The position numbers and the translations under genes were made by a program. The notes below the pieces were generated by a model. It made no database searches and was not told the DNA's origin. It worked only from the letters and a program-made list of their open reading frames with translations. From Nilaparvata lugens (taxonomy: Eukaryota; Arthropoda; Insecta; Hemiptera; Delphacidae), in NCBI RefSeq assembly GCF_014356525.2, contig NC_052518.1:9888155-9952154 (forward strand): a DNA stretch of 64,000 bases. Reading direction: 5' to 3'. Of the stretch, positions 11,872-22,876 are shown one piece after another. The first letter of the stretch is position 1, and the number at the start of each line of letters is the position of its first letter.

Positions 11872-13700
11872 TCAATTACACGTAAACTTCCAGCACATAA
11901 AGTAAATGCATCGTTAATTTTGTGTATCAACATATCACAAAAACTATCATAATAATATTGAGAGTATTGAGAGGAGAAAAAAGTATCTTATTTGTATCAC
12001 ATTTGCTAGAAGCTCATCACAGTTTATATAACTCAAACGCTTCAACAATATTTGTCTCTGAAAACAGTCCTGAAAATTTCTTGAAGTTAAAGTTATTATA
12101 TCCACAAGATAGCTGCATTATTGGTAAACATCTAGGATCTTAGAAAGCTGTTGTTTTTCATTTTTAATGTTTCTATGTATAAGAAATAATAAGTTTCATC
12201 ACAACCCATAAAGTAGTTTTTCAGAAATATTGTGATAAGTAGTAATTTCCAGAATTCAACAATCAAGTCTTTATTAATTACATACTGACTCAATTAATCT
12301 ACCCAGTAGATCTATATATTAATCAGAGAGCACTTAAATACCTTCAATTACATTGTAGTCGCTTGATTCAATTAACGGAAATCGAAATATTGAATGTCAA
12401 AGAATATTAACTTACTGTATTGTCTCTTATGATAAATGGAGACTATTTGAAAGAAAAATAGACTATTTGAAAGAAAAATAGACGATATCTCTTCAGTCTT
12501 TGAAATGAAATTCACCTCGAAAGTGGAGATATTTCGTATTTATTTCCATTTACAATAATAACAGCATTTACTTTGCACCCAACCACAGCCCTACCACCAG
12601 TGACTGGTGGGTTTTTTTATACTCTTTGAATTTTGGTTCTGTTAACTACTAGAAGATCGATATCCAAAGGTTCTGATTGAGACTATGATTCGAAAATTGG
12701 TTTTCATGGTTGAGTATTGGAATAGATTAGAGATATCAAATTGAATTCTATAAAAGAAACTCAGGAACCAATTCAAGGAAAGTTGTGAGAACAGCAAATG
12801 TTATGTATGCCAACGATACTCCCCTGTACAGGAGTCAATTCAATCATTGCAATTACTACATTTTTGAGAATCATAGTGATTCTAGATTAATATGTGGTTC
12901 TTCAAGGCTTGGAATGAGCTTGTAAAATATAATTATCACACAAGAGACAATACAACATGATTTTTCATTACACAACATGAAGGAGAAAGAGAAAATAGCT
13001 CACGCCTCACTCACTTCATTCAGGTGCTTAGTTTTTAGCATTTATACAAGCGAAATTAGATTGCCGAGATCATTTCGTAGCCGGAGTTGAGAATCCTTTT
13101 AAATGGGGATGAATGGCAATTTAGTTTTTTATCTCTTTTCTTATTTGAACCATATAGATTAATTTTGAGGTCTCACAGCATTTTACAAGTCTTCTTTAGT
13201 TTTAGCATTTTGCACTTTCTCTGATATCGTATCAATCTTATTCCGGTCGCGTATTAATGGGGAGGATATTATTTTATAATTATACTTTTCCGACAGTTGC
13301 ATAACTTGGCAAACAGATAATGTATTCAAGAGTTTCAAGTCTCGTTTAATCTGGTAGATTTCATAAGGACAGCAAAAAATCAAACGTCCAAAAATCTATG
13401 TGTGTAACTGGCTTAACTATCACTGGCTTCACGAAGCTCAAGAAAATAGTTTTCTTATTATAATATGAAATTATCAGATTGTAGGTATGGAGGCTTGATA
13501 TTAGAATACCGCTACAGAAAGTTTTTCAGTAGTAGAATCGCTTATTTCTCAGGAATACTTACTTACTTCTACCAGAATCGGTGTTTATTATTCGATCAGA
13601 TCAGAGCATGATCACAATAACATTTCTTTCTTAATTATAATTTTATTTCGTGGCTTCAAGTTGAGTGAAACTAGTTTTTAGTTACACCATATCGAGACAA
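11872..13700. other. AT-rich sequence, short tandem repeat at 12440-12481
   Basis: A 20-bp unit ('gactatttgaaagaaaaata') is repeated twice in tandem near 12440-12480. A small hairpin ('ccaccagtgactggtgg') lies at about 12595-12611. No coding sequence is recognised. Confidence 0.5.
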
Positions 13701-13929
13701 AGGTGTAAGTTGGTGTATACATCGACGCGCAGTAAGAAAGGAATATTCTTGCCAAATCTCATAGAATTCTATCAACGCGTTTGTTTGGCCGTAAATGCAT
13801 TACATACAGACAGACGAAAGAAAATCCGAGTTATAACATAGAACTCACTGCGTTCGGTCAATTATCGTTATTCAAAAATTGCATTCAATCTCTATTCTCA
13901 TTAATTAATTCTTCATATCTTGTAAAATT

Positions 13930-14050
13930 CGTTCAATAATAAGAAATATTGCCATTCAATCTAAATTAGTGTATAAGCCAGCAGTGTATTATATTGTAAC
14001 ATAACATAGGCCTGCATGAATAAAGAACTCTAATCTAATCTAATCTAATC
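13930..14050 (+). mobile_element. LINE-like 3' terminus ending in a (TCTAA)n tail
   Basis: An AATAAA-containing stretch ('gcatgaataaagaactct') runs into four to five copies of TCTAA (about 14028-14050). This is a typical 3' end of a non-LTR retrotransposon. No reverse-transcriptase frame is visible just upstream, so only a short 5'-truncated tail would be present. Inference from end structure only. Confidence 0.35.
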
Positions 14051-14219
14051 CGTAATCCCTACGCTGTATGTTCTCTTTTCAACTGCAAATGTCTTCTATT
14101 GAATTCTTCAATGTTGTTTTCCATCACGAACTGCTTATTGCTTTTTGCTTTTTAAAAATCACTTTTTGCTTTTAGAAAAAACGACTAGCAGTCAGATATT
14201 TTTACAATAAATGAATAAA

Positions 14220-14603
14220 CCACTTACTGGACAACGAGATCTTTCGGCAGTTCCGCCATCTTCTTGGTTGTCTTCTATTGCTATACTTTTTAGTACGGTA
14301 TATTGTTTGAGTCTCTCCCCCTCCTACAAGCTCCTTCTTTTGTAATAGTATGTAGGCCTAACTTTCACCATTGTCCACGGCCGTGCTCTCTCTCTCGAAA
14401 CTCACTCCTTCTTTGTCGAAGTATTTTAGCGCCTTTTTGAGTTGTGTTTGCCTTTTAGTTATTGGACTTGATCTTCTTGTCTAATGCAGTCGCAAGGGTT
14501 AGTTTCAGTTCATCACGTATTGAATACAGAGTACATTTCCTGTTTCCAGTGTTTTATCCAGGCATTTATTTGTTTTGAAGTCACGTGATCTTCTATCATC
14601 AAT
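14220..14603 (+). promoter_or_regulatory. Possible 5' UTR exon of the DUF4806-like locus
   Basis: This segment is less AT-rich, with CT-rich tracts, and ends at 'catcaat|gtaagtac', a good splice donor at 14604. The next exon of the DUF4806-like pseudogene starts about 850 bp downstream on the same strand. The only sizeable ATG-initiated frame here (from the ATG near 14484) hits a stop before the donor, so the exon would be non-coding. Assignment to that locus is inference. Confidence 0.3.
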
Positions 14604-14838
14604 GTAAGTACACAATAATATTACTAAATTTATGGAAGTTTGAATCAGTTAGACTGATAAAAGTTTAATTACTATAGGGTAGCTTGGAGAAAATGATATA
14701 CATTATTATATTATAGATGTAGCTTGTGTTTTATCTTTTCTCTATAAGGGTGGGTTTAGTTGATTTATTTTGGTTGACCAGTTGAATTCTACCTATCCTG
14801 AATACACATTATAGTTATAGTAGGCTGTAATGAGCTAC

Positions 14839-15054
14839 AGCTTGAACCTCCTTTTTTTCCCCAGTCATACAATAGCCAACAAATTTGGGTTGGGTTATTA
14901 TAATTATTTATAATTATAAATTATTCATAACCCAACCCAAATTTGTGGGCTAAATTATAATTTATAACCCAACCCAAATTTGTGGGCTAAATTATAATTT
15001 ATAACCCAACCCAAATTTGTGGGCTATTGTATGACTAATAAGGAGGTTCAAGCT
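14839..15054. mobile_element. MITE with internal 37-bp tandem repeat
   Basis: The termini 'agcttgaacctcc' and 'ggaggttcaagct' are inverted. The arms continue through 'agtcatacaatagcc' and 'acaaatttgggttgggttat'. The right arm has expanded into three tandem copies of a unit of about 37 bp containing 'aacccaacccaaatttgtgg'. It is non-coding. Confidence 0.75.
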
Positions 15055-15456
15055 AAAAATAAATATTTGGACACTAAATTATTTAGTCTCTTATTTCCAT
15101 CGGTATAAGAGTATCAGAGCCTATAATTTTTTTTCAAATGTTCAGCGTTTTAAAATCTTTTCAAATCACTAACTTTAAAATTATTTTTTTCCGAATTCAA
15201 TCCTGAATCCAAACCCCTAGTTCAATAATATTATTTTCTGCCGTACCTATAAATTCCACTAAATGGAACCGAACTTAGCACTTAGAACAAAAATGATTTA
15301 CATACCGTACATAATCTGTTATTTAATAGAGTTTTTTTGGAAATTGCAAAAAATCAAAGGTTACATTATGAATTCATCAGACATACTTGATACCTTTGAG
15401 AATACTTTAATTTTAATTTTATTCTTCAACTAAAGTATTTTTTCCATTATTCAAAG

Positions 15457-15627
15457 GAGACGACTGTTCAAAGTATGTCGCGTCATGCGCCGATAAAGCT
15501 TCGGAAGGGCGCACAATCACGAGTATCATGGGGAAGCTGGTGACCCTTCGTTACCATCCAAAGCAAGGACGACCATAAGAGAGAGAAAAACCTTTCAAGG
15601 ACCTTCTGATAACTGAAGTTATGATTG
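15457..15627 (+). pseudogene. DUF4806-like gene copy 1, exon A (degenerate)
   Basis: Compared with copy 2 at 38924-39104, this exon keeps 'EGRTITSIMGKLVTL' and '...PFKDLL', then a normal donor 'g|gtaaga' at 15628. It lacks the 'NFSWKG' core, and a shift or in-frame TAA around 15560-15590 breaks the reading. Its 5' edge differs by a short indel beside the acceptor (possible AG at 15456 or 15473). The exon ends in phase 1, matching exon B. The family name comes from the pattern 'MGKL...V..NFSWKG....K.PFKDL...KVMI' in copy 2. This copy is a pseudogene exon. Confidence 0.6.
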
Positions 15628-16716
15628 GTAAGATTTCAGCTAATTTCTCTTTTGAAGTTCACAGTGCAGCTTGCTTTATATTTTTCAAACAACTCTAATT
15701 TTGCAATATCAATATCAGTCAGACAAAATCCCACTTGAATAGAAAATTCTTTTTCACTGTATGACTCAAAAACTTTATTTCGCCATTAAACATGACATCC
15801 ACAAACACCGTGGTTGAGTGGACATTACTGTCCAAACTTCGCCACGTCATTAAAATGAAGAAGTCATTCTATTCTATTTAATAAAAAAAGAAGTCATTCC
15901 ATCCAGGATCTGCAATATTGAATCTCTAAGTTGATTTTTTTCAATTTGGGAGGTGGTCATTATAATGCTGATCATTAATTAGTATTGGAAATATCAATTG
16001 ATTTGTAGTAAGGAAGTAAGCTACAAGTCTGTGATTAACACTCCACATAGCTTTGAAACAGTTTGTCCTATTGATTTAAGGTTCTCACCATTCACTTCAT
16101 ATTGAAATTCCGTATTGGAATAGAATAGAAACGTTACCTTCATTTCAACCACCGAGGGCGGGGCCTACTTGCTTTGCGGTAGCAAGTTAAGTGATAGGCC
16201 TATCATGCATAACAAGACCAGCTTTCGATTTCCAATAAAGAAATAATATATGGAAAAATAGAGATAAATGACTTTTATCCAAATATATTTCATTCTATTT
16301 CGAGTTTCTAGAATATCAAGGTGATAGGCCTACTAATTGTAGGGCACTGTTAATTCTACATAATAAAAAGCATGATTCCATTACCGAATAATGGATATTT
16401 TTTGGAAATTCATTAATATTACAATTTTCTTATAACATGCTCAGAAGATTCACTTTTTCCTCTCAAATTATTTCACCCAGACTTCTTATCGGTTTTTCTA
16501 AACACTTTCCTGTTCATGTTTTACTACAATCTGCCTATTACATGATAAACCATGATTTATAAAATATTCTTCCTCCTCATCTTATCTTTCCAGCCGATCC
16601 CACCTAGAAAAAGTGGTTTTGTTCATACATTGTTTGTCCTTTATACTTTTCTTTCGCATTGTAATGAGTAATGTGTGATAGGATTAGTGTTCTCATAAAT
16701 TTTATTGTTACAGCAG

Positions 16717-16813
16717 CTGCTACAAACCGGTGCTGGCCGAAGGCAGAATTGAAGCAGGTCTAGTTGAAAGCGGCTACGTGGCTTGCACAAACCCAATCCA
16801 AGTTGGACAAAAT
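16717..16813 (+). pseudogene. DUF4806-like gene copy 1, exon B (contains a stop)
   Basis: The exon is bounded by acceptor 'ttacagcag' (a tandem NAG-NAG site) and donor 'aaat|gtaagc', 97 nt long as in copy 2. Joining phase 1 from exon A, the frame reads 'RCWPKAELKQV', then TAG, then 'LKAATWLAQTQSKLDKM'. The 'W L . . A . . . L' pattern is the C-terminal helix typical of DUF4806 proteins. The in-frame TAG makes it non-functional. The exon ends in phase 2 (AT|G). Confidence 0.65.
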
Positions 16814-17173
16814 GTAAGCATTAATCTTACAATTCAATTTTTCTTGAAAAACAGCATTGGAATCATGTATAACACGACCATCTTCCCATTCGAAAAAAAG
16901 AGCTTGGATTCAATATCACTGAGCCAAGATAGCAGACCAAATTTTTAATGTCATGATTGAGTATAGGAACTTTTATATTAGCACGATCCCCTACGTTCGA
17001 CCATCAAATCACCTCTATGAAAAGTATCAAGCCGTTTTCAAACTTTTTACTCACTCTGTATTGAGCTGTTTTCTGAATAAGCATCTTTCACCCAAGGTTA
17101 TTAAAAAGAAGGTTGTTCCATAACTGCCTGATATTGGGACGAAATGAAAATCGGGTGGGTAGAGTAAACTTTT

Positions 17174-17994
17174 GGCCGGGACACACATAACCACACCGAG
17201 CTCGCGCTGCGGCACGGCCGAGTGTCGGTCGTACTACGGCGAGAGAAAACAAAAGCTTTGAAACGTGTAGGGACACATACTACCGCACTGCGTCAGTACC
17301 GTCACCGTGTTTGTTGCCCGAGCCGTGCCCGCGCCGTCACCGACTAGTTCAGTTTACTTTTTAACGGTGACGGTGCGGGCTCGTTTAACATAGAGAGTGA
17401 AAAACTTATTGAAGAGATACGTAATTTTCCAGTTTGGTACTTTCGAAGTGATGAGAAATATGGTTGAACGGAAAAATAAGTTAAAAGTAAAAGTAGAACC
17501 AAATAACTTAAGCCAAAGGTATAATAGACATAATATAATAAATAATAAAATAAGCAGCAAAAAGTATAAAAGATGAACCCATGACTGTGTCTTAAATTTT
17601 AAATTCAAAACCAATTACGTTTAGATTTACATACGGCAGAAGATAACAATTTTATTGCTTATATTTATATTTCCAACACATGACTGATTGTGGTATTGTT
17701 ATGCACCGAAATATTTACCAGCACTATGATTCTCATCTTCTGTGTCTACAGGTAATTAGTTTAAATTGAAAAATATAAATTTAAATCGGATGTAACAAGC
17801 TTTAATAGTGTTATATTATTAACAATAGTTTAACACATTCAGAAATCAGACCAGAGTAGCACTACAGAACTGAGACACTGCTGCCGGTCGGCTGTAGCAC
17901 GGATATGTGTGTTCTCCTATCACCATCACCGTGTCGCGGGCGTAGCTCGGCCGTACCTCGGCACGGGCTCGGTGCGGTTATATGTGTCCCGGCC
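17174..17994. mobile_element. GC-rich TIR element, 821 bp
   Basis: The termini 'ggccgggacacacataacc' and 'ggttatatgtgtcccggcc' are inverted repeats of about 50 bp. The GC-rich arms ('caccgagctcgcgctgcggc') contrast with an AT-rich interior. Near the left end a second nested inverted pair ('gccgtgcccgcgccgtcacc' and 'ggtgacggtgcgggctcg') makes a further hairpin. There is no transposase. The flanks show only 'tttt' on both sides, so the superfamily is undecided. Confidence 0.75.
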
Positions 17995-19206
17995 TTTTAA
18001 AGTGCTACAGATCAGAAATTCTAGTACCGTGCGCATGCACTTGTCTTTTCAGCAAGACAATAATATAATTTATGTTGTAATCTTGTTACACTTCTCAAAA
18101 TAGAACACTTCACTTGGTTTCTACTTGGACTAAATCTAATAAATAGATCTGATTTCAACATTACAGAAACATGATATTATTAGTAAAACATTGGTAAAAA
18201 TTTAAAACTCAATTGATCAATATTTTTTTTATTAAAGCAACCTAGTGGATGTTATGAGCCATGAAAGCTCAATATGATTAATATTTTCAATGCGCCAGTC
18301 GTGATCTCAAATGTAGTCGGGATCTCTGATCTGTACTATTTTTCGGGTTCCCCATCTCTTTTAGTTTCCTCAAATCGGAATAACCTTGTTTTTAATAACC
18401 TTGTCTTTCATCAACCAACAATTTTTTTATTGGGCACTCTAGCTATAACTTCATTCTGGAGGGAATGTTGATTGGCATGATTGTGTAAAACTTACCAAAG
18501 ACTCAGAAATTGTGATCAAATGATCAAAACAGAGAGACTAAACACTGATTCAGATGTGCTATGGTTTGACTATTTTGTCTTCTTCCGATCGGGATTTCTG
18601 AAATTTGAGTCACTTCAACACAATCACCGCCATTCAACGTTTTCTTCAGAATCTGATTCTCTACAACTTCTATCAATGAAAAATACAAGTTTATGATTTC
18701 ATATCCAATTTTATTTATTCTTATGGCTTTTTCGGCAGAGAGATCCTTTCGGATGTTCTGCCTTACCCTATTATCCAATGTCATTTCCTATCAACACTCA
18801 ATTTTATAGGTTATATATTGAGTTCTTCATTTTTTTCACTAAAAATTTGCACTTCCACTTCCTGAGTTCGTTGCATCTCTAGAATCTCCTCTATGCAGTT
18901 CCAAGTCTTTTTACTATTACCTTTGGAGTTTGATATTTTAGTTTTCCTTCAATGCCCGACCTTCAAATTTGTCCTAGTTTCCCCAGCTATGTCTCAACCT
19001 TCTGTAATCTGTGGGATGACCTCTTCGATTTTCCTGTTTTTCTCATTTTTATGACATACCAGGGATTCTTGACAGTCCAATATAACCAATTCTTGTATTC
19101 TTATATCCAATTATAACCATTAAGTATTAATAAAACAAATTGACCAACTATTTTCTGCTTTGTATTAGTTTCTTTCTGATTTTTTTATTATTTTCATTTT
19201 TTCCAG
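17995..19206. other. Probable intron and AT-rich filler before exon C
   Basis: This lies between the GC-rich element and the last DUF4806-like exon. A pyrimidine-rich tract directly precedes the acceptor at 19205-19206. Open frames at 18481-18784 (both strands) show no recognisable family. Confidence 0.45.
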
Positions 19207-19276
19207 GAATCAGCCATCAACACCAGCTACAACAACAATAATTGACATCGATTGTGAAGATGAACCCCTCGAATAG
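19207..19276 (+). pseudogene. DUF4806-like gene copy 1, terminal exon C
   Basis: Acceptor 'tttttccag' is followed by G that completes the ATG left open by exon B (AT|G). The frame then reads 'NQPSTPATTTIIDIDCEDE' and ends with TAG at 19274. An AATAAA signal lies at 19328. The exact phase match across three exons argues that A, B and C belong to one ancestral gene. The short acidic tail has no known function. Copy 2 lacks an obvious exon C before unrelated sequence begins. Confidence 0.55.
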
Positions 19277-19467
19277 AAAAGAATATAATAGTAGTGTCTA
19301 CTTGTTCAATTTACTGACATCATAAACAATAAATTAGTAATTGATTATAATTACGGGTTTTAATTGAATAAACAATCCCTGAAACCTCAATATTGTTGAA
19401 AATATTGATTGAAATTTACAAAATTGCAAAAATGTATATATAATATATTTTTTTAAATTGTGTAATG

Positions 19468-19750
19468 AGGGTACAGTTACACTATGAGCAAGTTTGCTCA
19501 TATAAGCGCTTTCAAGCTGGTAGTGAAAACTTACAGGTAAAAACAGAATCATGCATAGAAACACCTCATGACATGCACAGAGAGAATAGAACTGATCCAT
19601 GAATAATGCAGAGTTAGTTCCATTCTCTCCGAGCACATCATAACGTGTTTCATCCATTTGAAAAAAAATGTTTTTCACCTGTAAGTTGGCACTAGGTACC
19701 AGCTTGAAAGTGCTTATTTGAGCAAGTTGCACATAGTATAACTGTACCCT
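19468..19750. mobile_element. MITE, 283 bp, TIR about 80 bp
   Basis: The termini 'agggtacagttacactatg' and 'catagtataactgtaccct' are inverted and the arms match well for about 80 bp each, through 'tttcaagctggta' and 'taccagcttgaaa'. It is non-coding. The flanks ('tgtaatg' and 'tatgttc') give no clear duplication. Confidence 0.8.
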
Positions 19751-21545
19751 TATGTTCTCACAATATTGTAAAATAGTGTCAAAAATTTTTGTACAAAATT
19801 GTGGAATAATGTTCTCACAATACTGTGGAATAATTTTCTCACAATATTATGAGATAATTTTTCCACAATTTTTTGTGGAAATATTCGGTTAAATATCAAT
19901 AATGTGTTAATATATTTCAATATTTCAGGAAAATATCTTCCCAACATCAACCAATATTTTCAAATATCGTAGGAAAAATATTGAAGGTTTCATAAAGATA
20001 TTGTCAGAGTATTCTGACAACATTGACCAACATTTCCAACACATTGAACAATGTTGTGATAATTTTTGTCACAATATTGAGACAATATTTTTTAAAAAAT
20101 GTTTTGCAATATTGTGACAATATTTTCCAATATTTTGTCAAAGTATCTTAGCAATATGTACCAACATTGCTGTAATATTTTCAAAAAAATATTAAAGGTT
20201 TCATGAAGATATTGTCAGAGTATTCTGACAACATTGACCAACATTTCCAACACATTGAACAATGTTGTGATAATTTTTGTCACAATATTGAGACAATATT
20301 TTTTAAAAAATGTTTTGCAATTTTGTGACAATATTTTCCAATATTTTGTCAAAGTATCTTAGCAATATGTACCAACATTGCTATATTTTCAAAAAAATAT
20401 TAAAGGTTTCATGAAGATATTGTCAAAGTATTTTGACAACATTGACCAACATTTCCAACACATTGAACAATGTTGTGATAATTTTTGTCACAATATTGAG
20501 ACAATATTCTTTAAAAAATGTCTTGCAATTTTGTGACAATATTTTCCAATATTTTGTCAAAGTATCTTAGCAATATGTACCAACATTGCTGTAATATTTT
20601 CAAAAAAATATTAAAGGTTTCATGAAGATATTGTCAGAGTATTTTGACAACATTGACCAAGATTTCCAACACATTGAACAATGTTGTGATAATTTTTGTC
20701 ACAATATTGAGACAATATTTTTTACAAATGTTTTGCAATATTGTGACAATATTTTGTCAAAATGTCTTAGCAATATGTATCAATATTGCTATAATATTTT
20801 CAAAAAATATTAAAGGTTTCATAAAGATATTGTCAGAGTATTTTGACAACATTGACCAACATTTACAATATATTAAACAATATTGGGAAAATTTTTGTCA
20901 CAATATTGAGACAATATTTTTTAAAAAATGTTTTGCAATTTTGTGACAATATTTTCCAATATTTTGTCAAAGTATCTTAGCAATATGTACCAACATTGCT
21001 ATATTTTCAAAAAAATATTAAAGGTTTCATGAAGATATTGTCAAAGTATTTTGACAACATTGACCAACATTTCCAACACATTGAACAATGTTGTGATAAT
21101 TTTTGTCACAATATTGAGACAATATTTTTTAAAAAATGTCTTGCAATTTTGTGACAATATTTTCCAATATTTTGTCAAAGTATCTTAGCAATATGTACCA
21201 ACATTGCTGTAATATTTTCAAAAAAATATTAAAGGTTTCATGAAGATATTGTCAGAGTATTTTGACAACATTGACCAACATTTCCAACACATTGAACAAT
21301 GTTGTGATAATTTTTGTCACAATATTGAGACAATATTTTTTACAAATGTTTTGCAATATTGTGACAATATTTTGTCAAAATGTCTTAGCAATATGTACCA
21401 ATATTGCTATAATATTTTCAAAAAATATTAAAGGTTTCATAAAGATATTGTCAGAGTATTTTGACAACATTGACCAACATTTACAATATATTAAACAATA
21501 TTGGGAAAACATTCCTTCCAATATTAAGACAATATTGTTTTGCTA
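19751..21545. repeat. Satellite of about 205 bp with a 618-bp higher-order repeat
   Basis: The marker 'aaggtttcat' recurs at about 19984, 20195, 20403, 20614, 20813, 21021, 21232 and 21431. Spacings are 211, 208, 211, 199, 208, 211, 199, so from 20403 on a trimer of 618 bp repeats. Units are full of short inverted motifs around 'acaatattgagacaatatt'. The first 230 bp (19751-19983) is a divergent, related AT-rich lead-in. Overlapping open frames are by-products of the repeat. Confidence 0.9.
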
Positions 21546-21660
21546 CTTGGGTAGAGTCAACAACTCTATTTCAAGTTCTAGAAGGATACAACATTTAGGT
21601 GTTAAATCATAATGTTAACAAATTATTTATTACTATGAGCCTGTCACACCATCTTAAATG
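21546..21660. other. Spacer after the satellite
   Basis: This is a short non-repetitive stretch between the satellite array and the LINE ORF1 remnant. Nothing is recognised. Confidence 0.4.
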
Positions 21661-21663
21661 CCG

Positions 21664-22063
21664 CTACTTAATACATTTAGGATGTGAAAATAAGTGACAT
21701 GAACATAGATTTTTATGATTTTCCAACAAAGTGCCCTTTTGAATTTTCAATTTATTCAGAACATCCTCGATATCAGTGTTGCACCTCTCTATGGAATTTC
21801 CTAGATCAGTCTTTATTCTTTTGAAGTCTTCTACATGTTTGAGGGATAATTCATCCGTCGAGGCCGCAGCTTCCAGGGAGATATTTAACCTCTTCTCTCT
21901 TGTACACATATCACACCTACAAACCTTTCCCTCATCAATCAGGAATTTAATTTCTATATATCAACTCAGCCACAGTGGAACTTACTGCAACAATTGCTGC
22001 ATTCAACTTCAATATCTTTCCCCACCTTAAGAGACTTATTACACATTTTGCACGACATATTTA
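21664..22063 (-). pseudogene. LINE ORF1-like remnant: PHD-type zinc finger plus coiled coil
   Basis: Reading from ATG at about 22061 on the minus strand, the frame gives 'MSCKMCNKSLKVGKDIEVEC' followed by 'SNCCSKFHCG', a Cys/His pattern like the PHD finger of CR1-type LINE ORF1 proteins. After a stop the pattern continues with 'CDMCTREKRL' and a heptad-rich segment ('LKHVEDFKRIKTDLGNSIER'). An in-frame TGA within the finger and frame slips show decay. A related coiled-coil and SGNH piece sits at 50097-50862. Chromatin-factor origin is a less likely alternative. Confidence 0.5.
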
Positions 22064-22600
22064 CCGAATAACACTCACTTAACCTCCAAATGTAATTATA
22101 AGAATGTAAAATTAAATGATTGAACAGAGCGAGAACAGTAGAAGAAGCACAGCTCTATCTTTTTCTAAAAAGCGCGCACCAAACGAAAACAACCTTCTCC
22201 TTTAACTGTTCCTTCTCTATAAACATATATTTCTCATTCACTTATTTAATAATAAAAAGTTATTAATTGATAGCCCAACCTAGATCAACCCCTTAATCAA
22301 CACTGTCTCGCCTGTGGAACAGGATCTGAAGTAAAATCTTATTATTAAAGTTATCATAATTTTTCACTGCTTTTTTTACTTGGAGATAATTTTTATCATA
22401 AGTTCGATGTGAATGATGACAAGGTGCTCACATGAGGAAAGAAAAATGAACTAATCAGAAGGATAGGGTCAATCAGCAACAGGGGAAACCGACTGGGCAA
22501 GGCTAGAGAAGTGCCAATGTCAGGCCGGTTACCGGTAGGGTTAACCCGCCACCAAGGAGTATTTTAGAAGACAGAATCAAGTGATTTATTCATTTATTTG
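22064..22600. other. AT-rich spacer
   Basis: No gene is recognised. It contains a short GC-richer patch near 22520-22560 ('ggccggttaccggtagggtt'). Confidence 0.45.
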
Positions 22601-22626
22601 TGAACAATATCGATACAAATCTATTA

Positions 22627-22812
22627 TTACGCGATTTTTTCTATCCCAGTAAGACTACCACAGTGGTTCCGCTGAGCTAAAAATATAGCTTTACTAGAGG
22701 CGCTCTGGAACCCACTGGTAGCACTCAGGCGCTCTGGTAGTGTCTCTAGAAGTTGTTGCTGTTCAATTTTTTGTTGCTTTTGTAGCTCTTTAATTTTGTT
22801 CCTTTTTTTCAA
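22627..22812 (-). CDS. Unrecognised Lys/Gln-rich open frame beside the Jockey-like gag
   Basis: The frame begins with 'MKKRNKIKELQKQQKIEQQQ', a charged stretch that could be helical, and stops after 61 residues. It lies immediately downstream of the gag remnant on the same strand, where ORF2 of a complete element would begin. No endonuclease motif is present, so it is probably a chance or remnant frame. Confidence 0.2.
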   Translation of the reverse strand: MKKRNKIKELQKQQKIEQQQLLETLPERLSATSGFQSASSKAIFLAQRNHCGSLTGIEKIA

Positions 22813-22876
22813 TAAAATAATTTTGAGTAGTAATTTTTGTAATGAAAATGACTAGCAAGAACAAAAGGGAGTTCTG

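Larger units (their letters stand above)
15238..17165 (+). repeat. Segmental duplication, copy 1 (partner 38444-40890)
   Basis: About 1.9 kb here, including two exons and their introns, is repeated in the same orientation about 23 kb downstream. Collinear matches include the flank before exon A, the 'ccaaacttcgccacgtcatt' intronic segment, and the intron upstream of exon B. Because introns are retained, this is a DNA-level duplication rather than a retrocopy. Copy 2 differs by at least two insertions (foldback 38602-38797 and MITE 40347-40592), and copy 1 is followed by the GC-rich TIR element at 17174. Confidence 0.85.

Noticed and set aside
20622..21612. Overlapping 63-116 residue open frames
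   Set aside because: They arise from the AT-rich satellite units in several frames at once. The peptides repeat with the array and have no conserved domain.
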